Shown here piece by piece: positions 19,138-29,611 of a stretch of DNA of 64,000 nt. The translations under genes and the position numbers were made by a program. This DNA is from Peptococcaceae bacterium 1109 (lineage in GTDB: Bacteria > Bacillota > Limnochordia > Darwinibacteriales > Darwinibacteriaceae). Under the pieces are notes generated by a model, which was not told where the DNA came from, did no database searches, and saw nothing but the letters and a program-made list of their open reading frames with translations. The stretch covers positions 186,001 to 250,000 of the forward strand of contig LDJB01000002.1 of assembly GCA_001028815.1 (NCBI GenBank). Reading direction: 5' to 3'. The stretch's first letter is position 1. Every line of letters begins with the position of its first letter.

Positions 19138-20826
19138 TTAGGGGGTCAGGCTGGCATTGGACGCGGAAAGGAGGCCCCCTTCTGGCACTCCTCTGGAAAT
19201 GTGGGACAGGGGCTCTCGACTTCCCACTACAGCGTGGCGCAGTGCTTCGCTTACATGCCGGATGGGGATCACTTCGATCCCAGAAAGCCCAGTGAAGAGC
19301 TCCTGCCAGTTGTCCTTTGGGATAAGCACGCGCTTGGCCCCCGCTTCCCGGGCAGCATTCACTTTGGCGACGATCCCCCCTACGCCCTGGACTTGGCCGT
19401 GGATGGTCACTTCCCCGGTCATAGCCACCGTATTGTCCACCGCTTTGCCGGAAATAGCTGAGTAGATCGCGATGACCATGGTCACCCCTGCACTAGGCCC
19501 ATCGATGGGAACACCACCTGGGAAGTTCACATGGATGTGGAAGTCTTCGGGGGAAAGGCCCAAGACTGCTTTAAGGACTGTAAGGACGTTGTCCACAGAG
19601 TTCCGTGCCTGGGAACGCCCGCGCATGGTCCGCCCCACGCCTCCGATTTCTTCCTCATCCATCACTCCTGTCACCTTGATAGACCCCTGCCCAGGAGCCA
19701 CCGGAATGGCAGCGGCCTCAGCGGTGATCAACATCCCCATATTGGGGCCGTACACGGCCAGGCCGTTGACCAAACCCACTGCAGGCTCTTTCGGGATGCG
19801 CCGCTGCAGGCGAGGGGAGTACTGCCCGCTGTTTACCACCCATTCAATATCCCCTTGAGCAATCTCCCTGCGCTTATCCATCTGCACGATCCCCGCGGCG
19901 ATCTGCACCATGTTCACCGCATCACGGCCGTTTGAGGCGTAGCGCTGCAAGACTTCCAGGGCAGCAGGGGTCAGAGGAATCCCGATCCTCTCCCCTGCGT
20001 GCTGTGCGATGGTGCCGATTTCCTCTGGGCTTAAGGGGCGGAAGAAGATCTCTAGGCAGCGAGACCGCAAGGCAGGAGGAAGTTCATGGGGCATGCGTGT
20101 TGTAGCTCCCACCAAACGGAAATCTGCTGGGAGCCCCTTTTGGAAGATTTCGTGGATGTGCGCGGGGATGTTTGTGTCTTCAGAGGAGTAGTAGGCACTT
20201 TCCAGAAACACTTTGCGGTCTTCTAGCACCTTAAGAAGTTTGTTCATCTGGATGGGGTGCAGTTCGCCGATCTCATCGATGAAGAGGATGCCGCCATGAG
20301 CCTTGGTAACCGCACCTGGTTTAGGCTGCGGTATGCCCGCGATCCCAAGGGGCCCTGCCCCCTGGTAGATAGGATCATGGACTGATCCCATCAAGGGATC
20401 CGCAATGCCCCGTTCATCAAAGCGGGATGTGGTGGCATCCACCTCCACGAACTTGGCATCATCCGCAAAAGGAGAGAGGGGGTTCTTCTTAGCCTCTTCC
20501 AGCACTACTCGGGCCGCGGCGGTCTTCCCCACTCCTGGAGGCCCGTAGATGATAACATGCTGCGGGTTAGGCCCGCACAGCGCGGCCCGCAGGGCTTTGA
20601 GCCCATCATCCTGGCCAATGATCTCCCCCATGGCTTGGGGCCGGGTTCTCTCTGACAGGGGTTCTGTCAAGGAAATGGCCTTCAGCCGGTTGAGTTTGTC
20701 CAGTTCCTTGCGGCTTTCCCGGTCTACAGCGAACTTACTAGACTGCTGTTGGCGGTAAAGATTCCAAAAATACAGGCCGATCACAATTGCGAAGAACAAG
20801 TTGATCAGCCCTAGGATGCCCATCAT
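19138..20826 (-). CDS. lonB: ATP-dependent protease LonB (sporulation-associated, membrane-anchored)
   Basis: N-terminal TM (MMGILGLINLFFAIVIGLYFW), [38 protein letters not shown]; start taken at 20826. Confidence 0.93.
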   Translation of the reverse strand: MMGILGLINLFFAIVIGLYFWNLYRQQQSSKFAVDRESRKELDKLNRLKAISLTEPLSERTRPQAMGEIIGQDDGLKALRAALCGPNPQHVIIYGPPGVGKTAAARVVLEEAKKNPLSPFADDAKFVEVDATTSRFDERGIADPLMGSVHDPIYQGAGPLGIAGIPQPKPGAVTKAHGGILFIDEIGELHPIQMNKLLKVLEDRKVFLESAYYSSEDTNIPAHIHEIFQKGLPADFRLVGATTRMPHELPPALRSRCLEIFFRPLSPEEIGTIAQHAGERIGIPLTPAALEVLQRYASNGRDAVNMVQIAAGIVQMDKRREIAQGDIEWVVNSGQYSPRLQRRIPKEPAVGLVNGLAVYGPNMGMLITAEAAAIPVAPGQGSIKVTGVMDEEEIGGVGRTMRGRSQARNSVDNVLTVLKAVLGLSPEDFHIHVNFPGGVPIDGPSAGVTMVIAIYSAISGKAVDNTVAMTGEVTIHGQVQGVGGIVAKVNAAREAGAKRVLIPKDNWQELFTGLSGIEVIPIRHVSEALRHAVVGSREPLSHISRGVPEGGLLSASNASLTP

Positions 20827-20876
20827 AGGATCACTCTCCCCCTGCACGCTGCTCCCTTTAGTATGCCCGGGGAGAA

Positions 20877-20908
20877 TAAAAAAATGAGGTGGGGTATCCC
20901 ACCTCATG
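20877..20908 (-). terminator. Rho-independent terminator between clpX and the lonB start
   Basis: Minus strand ATGAGGTGGGATACCCCACCTCATTTTTTT. Confidence 0.8.
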
Positions 20909-20915
20909 GCGTTTG

Positions 20916-22172
20916 CTATGCGCTTTCTTCTTGGCCAGCCTCATCCACCCGAATCAGCCGGGGTGGCTCTGCGCCCTCTACACAAGCTTGGGTTATTACG
21001 CACTTCTTGATGTTTTCCTGGGACGGAAGTTCAAACATGACATCCATCATCAGGTTTTCTACAATAGTGCGGAGACCCCTAGCCCCTGTCTTTTGCTCCA
21101 TGGCCTTTTGGGCAATGCGGCGCAGGGCGTCCTCTTGAAATTCTAGCTCTGTGCCGTCCATGTTCAGCAAGGCCTTAAACTGCTTCACAAGGGCATTCTT
21201 TGGCTGGGTAAGGATGGACACCAAGGCCTCTTCATCCAAGGCATCCAGGGTGCAAACTACGGGCACCCGTCCCACGAACTCTGGAATCAAGCCGTACTTC
21301 AAGAGATCTTCCGGCATGATCTGGCGCAGGACATCGCCTATCTGTTTTTCCTCCCGCTTGCGGATATCTGCGCCAAACCCAATGGTTTTCTGGCCCACAC
21401 GCCGCTCGATGATCTTCTCCAGGCCATCGAAGGCACCTCCGCAGATGAAGAGGATGTTCGTGGTGTCAATCTGAATGAACTCCTGATGAGGGTGCTTCCG
21501 CCCGCCCTGCGGCGGTACGCTGGCAATGGTTCCCTCCAGGATCTTCAAAAGGGCCTGCTGCACTCCTTCGCCGGATACATCACGGGTAATAGAAGGGTTC
21601 TCCGATTTCCGGGCAATCTTATCGATTTCATCGATATAGACGATCCCCTTCTCTGCCCTTTCCACATCGTAATCTGCCGCTTGGATGAGCTTGAGGAGGA
21701 TGTTCTCCACGTCTTCGCCCACATAACCTGCTTCCGTGAGGCTCGTGGCATCGGCGATGGCAAAGGGTACGTTCAGGATCCGGGCCAAGGTCTGTGCAAG
21801 CAGAGTTTTCCCACTACCGGTGGGCCCTAGCATGAGAATGTTGCTCTTCTGCAGCTCCACATCGGCATTGCGTGTATTTGAGTTGATCCGTTTGTAGTGA
21901 TTGTACACCGCAACGGACAAGGCCTTCTTCGCTTCTTCCTGACCGATGACGTACTCATCGAGAATTGCCTTGATTTCCTTGGGTTTGAGAATGTTATCTA
22001 GCTGGACATCTTGGTCTTCAGTGAACTCTTCTTCGATGATCTCGTTGCAGAGTTCAATGCACTCGTCGCAGATGTAGACCCCTGGTCCGGCGATGAGCTT
22101 TTTGACCTGTTCCTGAGCTTTGCCGCAGAAGGAACATTTCAGCTGCCCTTTTTCATCGCCAAATTTGAACAT
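20916..22172 (-). CDS. clpX: ATP-dependent Clp protease ATP-binding subunit ClpX
   Basis: Zinc-binding CSFCGKAQ...[27 protein letters not shown], ClpX C-terminal domain. Confidence 0.98.
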   Translation of the reverse strand: MFKFGDEKGQLKCSFCGKAQEQVKKLIAGPGVYICDECIELCNEIIEEEFTEDQDVQLDNILKPKEIKAILDEYVIGQEEAKKALSVAVYNHYKRINSNTRNADVELQKSNILMLGPTGSGKTLLAQTLARILNVPFAIADATSLTEAGYVGEDVENILLKLIQAADYDVERAEKGIVYIDEIDKIARKSENPSITRDVSGEGVQQALLKILEGTIASVPPQGGRKHPHQEFIQIDTTNILFICGGAFDGLEKIIERRVGQKTIGFGADIRKREEKQIGDVLRQIMPEDLLKYGLIPEFVGRVPVVCTLDALDEEALVSILTQPKNALVKQFKALLNMDGTELEFQEDALRRIAQKAMEQKTGARGLRTIVENLMMDVMFELPSQENIKKCVITQACVEGAEPPRLIRVDEAGQEESA

Positions 22173-22190
22173 CTTATCACCTCTTTGACC

Positions 22191-22787
22191 CTACCTGGGA
22201 TCTGGCTTCCTGGTCAGCACGCCGTCGATGATGCCGTATGCTACTGCCTCTTCCGCGGACATGTAGAAGTCCCGGTCGGTGTCACGTTCAATGCGTTCGT
22301 AAGGCTGTCCAGTGTGCTTGCTTAAGATTTCATTTCCCAGCCGCTTCAAGTAGAGAATTTCCTTGGCTTCAATTTCAATCTGGCTCGCCTGTCCCCTAGC
22401 GCCGCCCATGGGTTGGTGAATCATAACCCGGGATGCAGGGAGAGCAAAACGCTTGCCCTTCGCCCCTGCGGCGAGGAGCAGTGCGGCCATGCTGGCAGCC
22501 ATGCCCACACAAATGGTGGAAACATCTGCCCGAATATATTGGATTGTGTCGTAGATTGCCAATCCTGAATAGACTACCCCGCCGGGGCTGTTGATATACA
22601 GGTGAATGTCTTTCTCTGGGTCTTCCGACTCAAGGAACAACAGCTGCGCAATAACTAAGTTGGCCACGTGGTCGTCAATGGGGCCGCCCAGGAAAATGAT
22701 GCGGTCCTTCAGCAAGCGGGAATAGATGTCAAATGCCCGCTCTCCCCGACTCGTCTGTTCAATGACCATTGGAATCAAAGCACTCAT
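22191..22787 (-). CDS. clpP: ATP-dependent Clp protease proteolytic subunit ClpP
   Basis: [64 protein letters not shown]; start taken at 22787. Confidence 0.97.
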   Translation of the reverse strand: MSALIPMVIEQTSRGERAFDIYSRLLKDRIIFLGGPIDDHVANLVIAQLLFLESEDPEKDIHLYINSPGGVVYSGLAIYDTIQYIRADVSTICVGMAASMAALLLAAGAKGKRFALPASRVMIHQPMGGARGQASQIEIEAKEILYLKRLGNEILSKHTGQPYERIERDTDRDFYMSAEEAVAYGIIDGVLTRKPDPR

Positions 22788-22824
22788 CCTGATCCCTTCC
22801 TTTCCCCCATAGTTATACGCCAAA

Positions 22825-24168
22825 TCACTCGTTATCTTGGGGTACATCCTCCTGCTCAGGTTCGGCTCCTGCTTCGACTTCAGTGATTTGTGCGTGCTCC
22901 ACAATAGCTTCTATGGTCTTCTGCCGTTCAAGCATCAGCCGCAGCGACTCTTTTTGGCTTTCAAAGTACTTGCGAGCTTCCTCTTCCCGGCCTTCATTTT
23001 CTGCAACCCGCCGATCGATCTCAGCAGCAACTTCGTCATCGGAGACTTCGATCCCTTCCGCCTTTGCTACCGCTTCCAGGATGAGGTCGTTCCGGAGACG
23101 CCGAGCAGCTTCCCCTTCAAACTGGGTCACCAGCTGTTCTTCTGTTTGGTTGGTGATCTCCAGGTACCGCTCCCGGGAAATCCCTTGGTAGAGCATGTTC
23201 ATAAAGAAGTCATCCACAAGGTGCTCTGCCTGATGCCGCACCATGGACTGGGGCAGCTCGATCTTGCTGTTTTCCCCAATCTTATCTAACAGTTTATTCT
23301 CCAGCGCGACAGTAGTTCGCCGCTCTGCCTCTTCTTCTAAGTTTTTCCGGATTTCTTCCCGTAATTCAGCCAAGGTGGAAGCGCTCTCGCTGATGTCCTT
23401 GGCGAAGTCATCATCTAGCTCGGCAACGATGCGCTCTTTCAGTTCCTTGATGGTCACCTTAAAGGTAGCCTCTTTGCCAGCCAGGTGCTCAGCGTGGTAG
23501 TCTTCGGGGAAGGTGACCACAACGTCCTTAGTTTCCCCAACATTCATCCCCACTAACTGCTCTTCGAAGCCGGGAATAAATTGCCCTGAACCCACTTGCA
23601 GCATGTGGTCTTGGGCTGCGCCGCCGCTGAAGGGTTCGCCGTCGATGTACCCGGCGAAATCGATAATAGCGTAGTCCCCTTCCTGCACGTCGGTGCGGCT
23701 ATCTACTACAATCAGCTCTGCTGAGCGGTTCTGGTAGTCGCGCAAAATCCGGTCAACGTCCTCTTCTGTGACGTTCACCTTTTCCTTTTCTGCCTCTAGG
23801 CCAAAGTATGTACCCAATTCTACCTCTGGGTAAACATCTACCTCGATCTTGAAAGTAACACCGGTACCGAGGTCAATCTCCTCGATGTCCACATCTGGTT
23901 GATCCACTGCCTGGATGCCCGTTTCATCCAAAGCCTGCTTGTATGCTTTCGGGAAGAGGATGTCCACCGCATCTTCAAAAAACACTTCGGGGCCGTAGTT
24001 GAGCTCAATCAACTTCCGGGGAGCCCGCCCCTTGCGGAAACCTGGGATGGTAATGCGCTTGGCTACCCGCCGATAGGCACCCTGAATGGCTTCCTCTAGA
24101 GCCTCAGCATCGCACTCTACTGTCAGGCGTACGCGGCTGTTTTCCAGCCGTTCCATAGTTGTCTTCAT
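22825..24168 (-). CDS. tig: Trigger factor
   Basis: [46 protein letters not shown] domain; C-terminal helical domain. Confidence 0.97.
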   Translation of the reverse strand: MKTTMERLENSRVRLTVECDAEALEEAIQGAYRRVAKRITIPGFRKGRAPRKLIELNYGPEVFFEDAVDILFPKAYKQALDETGIQAVDQPDVDIEEIDLGTGVTFKIEVDVYPEVELGTYFGLEAEKEKVNVTEEDVDRILRDYQNRSAELIVVDSRTDVQEGDYAIIDFAGYIDGEPFSGGAAQDHMLQVGSGQFIPGFEEQLVGMNVGETKDVVVTFPEDYHAEHLAGKEATFKVTIKELKERIVAELDDDFAKDISESASTLAELREEIRKNLEEEAERRTTVALENKLLDKIGENSKIELPQSMVRHQAEHLVDDFFMNMLYQGISRERYLEITNQTEEQLVTQFEGEAARRLRNDLILEAVAKAEGIEVSDDEVAAEIDRRVAENEGREEEARKYFESQKESLRLMLERQKTIEAIVEHAQITEVEAGAEPEQEDVPQDNE

Positions 24169-24252
24169 ACTGTTCCCCTTTCAGCTCCCTCCACGGGAAA
24201 AAAGAATATTCTCCGGTGAATTGCAAATATTCGGGAGATCTAAGTAATAAAA

Positions 24253-24338
24253 TGGTGCAGGCGGAGAGACTCGAACTCTCACGGGGATCGCCCACTAGAT
24301 CCTAAGTCTAGCGCGTCTGCCAATTCCGCCACGCCTGC
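24253..24338 (-). tRNA. tRNA-Leu (anticodon TAG), CCA encoded
   Basis: Minus strand GCAGGCGTGGCGGAATTGGCAGACGCGCTAGACTTAGGATCTAGTGGGCGATCCCCGTGAGAGTTCGAGTCTCTCCGCCTGCACCA with long variable arm. Confidence 0.97.
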
Positions 24339-24367
24339 ACAGAGTTTACATAAATGGCAAAAAGAAA

Positions 24368-24443
24368 TGGTGAGCCATCCGCGACTCGAACGCGGGACAC
24401 CCGGATTAAAAGTCCGGTGCTCTACCGACTGAGCTAATGGCTC
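24368..24443 (-). tRNA. tRNA-Lys (anticodon TTT), CCA encoded
   Basis: Minus strand GAGCCATTAGCTCAGTCGGTAGAGCACCGGACTTTTAATCCGGGTGTCCCGCGTTCGAGTCGCGGATGGCTCACCA. Confidence 0.97.
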
Positions 24444-24457
24444 ATCACCGCTATGAT

Positions 24458-24486
24458 ATTATAACAGAGTGGTTTTCCTCGGTCAA
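24458..24486 (-). promoter_or_regulatory. Sigma-A-type promoter of the tRNA-Lys/tRNA-Leu unit: TTGACC - 17 bp - TATAAT
   Basis: Minus strand TTGACCGAGGAAAACCACTCTGTTATAAT, just upstream of the tRNA-Lys 5' end. Confidence 0.75.
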
Positions 24487-24557
24487 CTCCCATTTATGGT
24501 AGTATGTCCGGCCTAGAAAGAGTATAATAGAGTCAGCAGTTTTGGGAGTGAACTAAG

Positions 24558-25691
24558 ATGGAAGTCCCTCGTCGTTACTGGCGTTACCTTGACTGGCCCC
24601 TCATTCTCGCGGTGGCGGCACTGATTGCCATCGGCTTTGTTGTGATCTACTCCGCCTCCTATTCTCAGCTGGTGCAAGCGGGCATCAGCCCCTTTTACTA
24701 TGTAACTCGGCAGTTCCTCGGACTCATTCTAGGCCTTGCAGCAGTGATCGTAATTATCAGCATTGATTACCGGGCATGGAAGCGCTGGACCCGCCTGATA
24801 TACTTCGTGAGCATCGGCATGTTAGCTGTACTCTTGGTGCTAGGCACCGTGGTCTTCGGGTCCCAGAGGTGGTTCCGAATCGGCCCCTTGAGCATTCAGC
24901 CTTCCGAACTTGCCAAGCTTGCCCTAGTCCTCGTGCTCGCGAAGCACCTGGAAGTGCGGGAACATGTGGCCGGGTGGAACCTGTGGACAACCTTTGCTTT
25001 GACTGCCGTTCCCGCGGGGCTGATCGTCATCCAACCGGACCTAGGCACCTCAGCGATTTTCATCGGCCTGGCTTTTGCAATGCTGTTCTTCGCGGGCGCC
25101 GATGTGAAAAAGCTGGGGATATGTGCCGCTGGCTTAGCCTTAGTGGCCTTTACCGCGATCTTTGTGTCCTGGAAGGGCTGGATTTCGATTATCAAACCGT
25201 ATCAGCTCAGCCGCTTGCTGGTGTTTCTCGACCCCTATGCGGACCGCAACAACGCAGGGTGGAACATCATTCAATCTATCATTGCCATCGGCTCGGGAGG
25301 CTTTACAGGGAAGGGTATTCTCAGCGGCACCCAAAGCCAGCTCCACTTCCTTCCCGCAAACCACACAGACTTCGTGTTTTCCGTCATTGCGGAAGAGTTC
25401 GGCTTCCTTGGCACCTTGGTGGTCCTCATTCTCTACGCATTGGTCATCTGGCGGGGGCTGCGCATTGCCATCCTGGCAAAAGACACATACGGAATGCTGC
25501 TAGCCAGCGGTGCGGTAAGCATCTTCTTCTTCCACCTCATCATTAATGTAGGCATGACCTTGGGCATGATGCCCATTACCGGGTTACCCCTTCCCTTTAT
25601 TACTGCAGGGGGAAGTACCCTACTCACTAGCCTAATGGCCATCGGTATCATCCTCAACGTGGGCCTTAGGCGGCAGAAGATCATGTTTTAG
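24558..25691 (+). CDS. rodA: Rod shape-determining SEDS protein (RodA/FtsW family)
   Basis: PSELAKLALVLVLAKHLE, ILSGTQSQLHFLPANHTDFVFSVIAEEFGFLG, TGLPLPFITAGGSTLLTSL. Confidence 0.92.
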   Translation: MEVPRRYWRYLDWPLILAVAALIAIGFVVIYSASYSQLVQAGISPFYYVTRQFLGLILGLAAVIVIISIDYRAWKRWTRLIYFVSIGMLAVLLVLGTVVFGSQRWFRIGPLSIQPSELAKLALVLVLAKHLEVREHVAGWNLWTTFALTAVPAGLIVIQPDLGTSAIFIGLAFAMLFFAGADVKKLGICAAGLALVAFTAIFVSWKGWISIIKPYQLSRLLVFLDPYADRNNAGWNIIQSIIAIGSGGFTGKGILSGTQSQLHFLPANHTDFVFSVIAEEFGFLGTLVVLILYALVIWRGLRIAILAKDTYGMLLASGAVSIFFFHLIINVGMTLGMMPITGLPLPFITAGGSTLLTSLMAIGIILNVGLRRQKIMF

Positions 25692-27773
25692 CAGGCGGTA
25701 ATCTAACGCCAGCACCGCCATGGTGGTGGCAGCGAAGAACACACATGTGGCCGCAGCCACAACTCCAGAATCATTAAATACTAACGCGGCAGTACCTGCC
25801 ACAACTGTCCCCCAGAGGCCCTTGGCGAGCTGGGGGTATTTTTCTTTAAGCCACACCATGAAGCGGGACGGCCTAATGAAGCTAGCTCCCATGATCCCCA
25901 AAGCCATAATCCACGCCCGGCTCCAGATGCTGTAGCGAATCAGGCGGAGGTTCATGGACAGCTTGCGCTGGATAATATTGTACACCGCAATCGCCCCGTC
26001 CCCAGCAATAAGCTGGACAGTGCGGCCAATGTGGGACTGCTCTTCCAAGGGGCGGCTCGAGTCAATCAGCATGAAAATCCCCAGCACTATGCAGAGTGAG
26101 AGAGTCAACGCCCCCGCAGCGCGCCATGATAGCCTGACCTCACAGAGAGCACCTAAGGTGACTCCAAAGCCCAAGACCGCAGTGATGGCACCGCCAACAT
26201 TCGTGCCCCACCAGGGCGCAGCCACCAAGGCTGTGGCAGCCAGAAACAGTGGGATGGCTCCCGCTGCAGCAGCCCCCTTGGTGAGCTTCAGGAGCTCTGC
26301 AAGGCACACCCACCCCATAATTAAGGCCCCAATCATGATGCCCATATATTCGTTCCCCAAACCGTAAAACCGGGCACCCCCAATTGGATCATACCCCAAA
26401 AAGGAAAAGCGCATCAAGGAACTCCCGGTCAAGGTATCAAGGCCTACTAACAGGGCAGTGATCAACCCAACCCCTGCCACCATCCACAGGAAAGCTCTGC
26501 TTATGAGCTTCACAAGGACGAGGGCCCCCGTTAAGACAAGTGCTGCCCACACCCCTAAGGGCATGACCAAAAGATAGGCGGGTACTGCGAGGGCGAGGAT
26601 TAATAGAAGTTGGATCAAGCTCACCAGGCCCCCGGGAAGTTTGGTATCTAAGGTCATTGCGGCTAGCGCGGCCAGGTACACCCCAATCTGAGTCCCGACC
26701 AGGCCCCGAAGTACCGGCCCCCGGTAGGCAGAGAGCCAGAGGAGTTTCTGTTCTAGCTGCTCCACGTGCCCTTGAGCTGATCCAAGAGGCATGGGGAGGA
26801 CACTTGCTCCGCTCCCGATCATAAACAGGGGTGGGTTCAGCCCTAGAAGCTCGAGGACAGTAGGGGCAATATCCATGTTTGTGATAATCCCCGGCCACTT
26901 GGTGGTAGGGGATGTCAAAAGGCCCGTTTCCTCCCCAAACAGGACGACAGGGGCGAGCCAGAGGCTTTGGCTGGCTCTGGTTCGTCCGGGATGGGGGCTT
27001 ACCACCAAGACCGCTGAGCTGTCCGGAAGCTCCTGGAGGATCCTAAGTATAAACCCCCTAGCTTCTGCCACCATTTCTTCCCTCAGGCGCTGGTATTGGC
27101 TGGGGAGAAAGCTTGAGGCTGCTTCGTCAAAACGGTAGGGATCGCCCAGATCTACCGCTATAAAGTGAGCACTGCTCCCTAACACAAGCTCCAGTAGACG
27201 ATCATAATCTGTGCCCACGCCAAAGGGGCGTATCTCATCGCTCACCAGGAGCCCCCTGCCCACAGTGCCTTCAGGAACGCGCCCCAGTTCGTCCCCTGCT
27301 ATGGCCCCAGCCCACCTCGCCAACCGATCGGTGTCACTATTGCCAAAGGCCGCAGCGCTGAGGCCGCCTTCCGCGAGGGCCGTGCCCAGGGCTCCAGGAC
27401 GGACGGTGTAGGTTGTATTCTGCCCCTGTCTTATCCGCCACACCTCCGGTTGGACTACGGCCCAAGGCTCCAGGCCCGTATTCAGGGTATAGGTGTGATC
27501 TTCGTCTTGGTTAAAGGCCGCTCCCGCACCAGCAACTCCCACAGCCCGGGCGCCGCTGGAGATGCTGAGATAGGCCCCTTCTACCCCTGCACCGCCCCCT
27601 GTTCGGGTATTCATAAGGCCCCAAGCCTGGGGCATGTGGGGGGCAATCTCCAAGAGATCATGCACCTCTGCCCCGTGCCAGAGGACCATTATAACTTGGC
27701 TGTACTGGGCCTTAGCTGGGCACGCCCCCACTGCTACTGCCAACAGTAAAACCAGCACCAGGGCTGACCTCAA
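25632..27773 (-). CDS. Exported alkaline-phosphatase-superfamily-like domain followed by polytopic membrane domain
   Basis: Signal peptide; ALP-like features (SAVLVVSPHPGR, IITNMDIAPTVLELLG) then many TM helices. Confidence 0.6.
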   Translation of the reverse strand: MRSALVLVLLLAVAVGACPAKAQYSQVIMVLWHGAEVHDLLEIAPHMPQAWGLMNTRTGGGAGVEGAYLSISSGARAVGVAGAGAAFNQDEDHTYTLNTGLEPWAVVQPEVWRIRQGQNTTYTVRPGALGTALAEGGLSAAAFGNSDTDRLARWAGAIAGDELGRVPEGTVGRGLLVSDEIRPFGVGTDYDRLLELVLGSSAHFIAVDLGDPYRFDEAASSFLPSQYQRLREEMVAEARGFILRILQELPDSSAVLVVSPHPGRTRASQSLWLAPVVLFGEETGLLTSPTTKWPGIITNMDIAPTVLELLGLNPPLFMIGSGASVLPMPLGSAQGHVEQLEQKLLWLSAYRGPVLRGLVGTQIGVYLAALAAMTLDTKLPGGLVSLIQLLLILALAVPAYLLVMPLGVWAALVLTGALVLVKLISRAFLWMVAGVGLITALLVGLDTLTGSSLMRFSFLGYDPIGGARFYGLGNEYMGIMIGALIMGWVCLAELLKLTKGAAAAGAIPLFLAATALVAAPWWGTNVGGAITAVLGFGVTLGALCEVRLSWRAAGALTLSLCIVLGIFMLIDSSRPLEEQSHIGRTVQLIAGDGAIAVYNIIQRKLSMNLRLIRYSIWSRAWIMALGIMGASFIRPSRFMVWLKEKYPQLAKGLWGTVVAGTAALVFNDSGVVAAATCVFFAATTMAVLALDYRLLKHDLLPPKAHVEDDTDGH

Positions 27774-28870
27774 GAGTGATTCAACCCTTCATATACTGCA
27801 CGGGTACAGGCAATCATCTGTTCCTGGCCAAACAGTGCGGCCGCCCGCTCCCGGTTAAACTCACCCATCTGCCTTGCCCGCCGAGGGTCCCGGAGGACAT
27901 TGAGGATAGCCGCGGCCAGTTCTGGTGCATCCCCTGGTTTGGTCAAGTAGCCACTCTTCCCCACTACGACAGCCTCCCGCATCGAGTCTAGATCGGAGAC
28001 CACCACTGGCAGGCCTGAGGCCATGGCCTCCAGAACGCTTAAGCTGAATCCCTCACTGGAACTGGGAAGAATGAACACATCCCACCCAGCCATGAGCCGC
28101 GGCACATCTTCCCGCCAGCCCAGGAAATGCACCCGTTTGGCAAGGCCCAAGGCCTCTCCGTAGCTTTCGAACTTACCCCGCTCTGGCCCATCCCCCACCA
28201 CCACAAAGTGGAGGTCTGGGACAATCCGGGTGAGGAGGGATACCGCCTCCAAAGCCGTGGTAATCCCCTTGCCCGCGATGAGGCGGGCGGTCATCCCTAC
28301 GATCTTGGCCGTTTCGGGAATCTCAAGCTCGGCCCGGACAGCTGCTCGGGGGTAACCCCGGAAGCGTTCCACAGGAATGCCGTTGCGGATGGTGATCACT
28401 CGATCAGGTGCAGCGTATTCCACCAATCGGTCCCGGAGAGCCTCTGAAACAGTGATGACCATATCCATAAGGCGGAACATGCGCCGGAGAGCCACCCCAT
28501 AAGCCATCTGAGAGATCACCGCCTTAGGCTGGGGGAGATTGTTGTGCACTGTGAAAACCAGGCGGGGCCGCTTGGGATACAGGCTGAGGGCAGCCGCGGT
28601 CACAAGTGCGGCCTTGAGGCCATGGCTGTGGACCAGCTGAGGCTGTAAGCTGCGGACTAAGCGGCGCAGCTCTCCCGCGGCCCTAAGATCAGCTCTCAGG
28701 CTCAAGCCATCGCCGATTTCCACAGGAAAAAACCGCCGGCCCTTTGCCAAATCCTCCAGGGACCTGGGTGCGGCGATAAGGATTTCCTGATCCGCCAGCC
28801 CCACAAGGAGTTGACTGATGTGGCTCAGCATCCCTCCCTCTGCGGGGCGGATTACCCACATGATTCTCAT
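27770..28870 (-). CDS. Glycosyltransferase family 4 protein
   Basis: LVHSHGLKAALVTAA, VGMTARLIAGKGITTALEAVSLL, VFILPSSSEGFSLSVLEAMASGLPVVVSD. Confidence 0.92.
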   Translation of the reverse strand: MRIMWVIRPAEGGMLSHISQLLVGLADQEILIAAPRSLEDLAKGRRFFPVEIGDGLSLRADLRAAGELRRLVRSLQPQLVHSHGLKAALVTAAALSLYPKRPRLVFTVHNNLPQPKAVISQMAYGVALRRMFRLMDMVITVSEALRDRLVEYAAPDRVITIRNGIPVERFRGYPRAAVRAELEIPETAKIVGMTARLIAGKGITTALEAVSLLTRIVPDLHFVVVGDGPERGKFESYGEALGLAKRVHFLGWREDVPRLMAGWDVFILPSSSEGFSLSVLEAMASGLPVVVSDLDSMREAVVVGKSGYLTKPGDAPELAAAILNVLRDPRRARQMGEFNRERAAALFGQEQMIACTRAVYEGLNHS

Positions 28871-28959
28871 AGGCTACCTCCTCCTTTCCCTCTAAATTAT
28901 TGTGAACCAATCTTCTCAATCAATACGGGGAATACTGATCGGGGAAAGGAGGTCACACA

Positions 28960-29379
28960 GTGCGCAGACAAATCTTCATCACCCTCGTGCTCTTGGGAGT
29001 TGTGGCCCTCGCCGCCTTACAGCTAACGGGGAACCTCTCCGGGCCGCAGGATGAGGGTAATGTACGGAACGTACGCTTCACCGATTTTGCCCCCTTAAGC
29101 CCGCCCACCGCTCCCAACACCGCTAGCCTCCAGACATCTCTCGACCGCATTTCCCGCACTGCCCTAGACGGACAGTGGGCCGCGGCAGTACATGAAGTGC
29201 ACCGCCTGGAAGACCTGTGGAGAACCATTGGGGCTGATTCCGGCGGATCACTGCAGATTGAACAAGCCATCTCCCGGGGCATAGAAACCCTGCACGTCCG
29301 CGTCCTTGCCCGGGACGCACAGGGTGTGCTGGAGACAGCGGAAGAACTCACGGGATATTTTGGCCAGCTGCGGTCGTGA
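28960..29379 (+). CDS. Exported small protein, DUF4363-like
   Basis: GTG start with GGAGG upstream; N-terminal membrane anchor; ALDGQWAAAVHEVHRLEDLW...ARDAQGVLETAEELTGYFGQL pattern. Confidence 0.5.
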   Translation: MRRQIFITLVLLGVVALAALQLTGNLSGPQDEGNVRNVRFTDFAPLSPPTAPNTASLQTSLDRISRTALDGQWAAAVHEVHRLEDLWRTIGADSGGSLQIEQAISRGIETLHVRVLARDAQGVLETAEELTGYFGQLRS

Positions 29380-29383
29380 TGAG

Positions 29384-29416
29384 ATCACAAAGGGGAGTGG
29401 AAAACACTCCCCCTTC
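29384..29416. terminator. Bidirectional stem-loop between convergent genes
   Basis: aaaggggagtggaaaacactcccccttc. Confidence 0.55.
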
Positions 29417-29419
29417 ACG

Positions 29420-29611
29420 TTAACTTTGCTTTTCTGGCTTCGGCCTTTTCTGGCTCTGCATCTGCTGGCCATCTTGCTGCTTTTGGTACTGCTGCTGCCT
29501 GCCTAGTTCTTCTCCAGTCTCATAGAGATTCCCCGCATTGGGCATAGCACCCATCTGCTGCTTTTGTGTGCGGCGCGCCTTCTTGCCCTCGTTGCGTTTG
29601 TCTTTGGGCAC
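29420..29611 (-). CDS. Small Q/K-rich basic protein (possible spore-associated protein)
   Basis: GTG start preceded by a strong SD (AAGGAGGTGG); MPKDKRNEGKKARRTQKQQMGAMPNAGNLYETGEELGRQQQYQKQQDGQQMQSQKRPKPEKQS. Confidence 0.55.
   Translation of the reverse strand: MPKDKRNEGKKARRTQKQQMGAMPNAGNLYETGEELGRQQQYQKQQDGQQMQSQKRPKPEKQS

Noticed and set aside
24776-25546. 256-aa + ORF in another frame of rodA
   Set aside because: Overlapping-frame artefact within a conserved SEDS protein.
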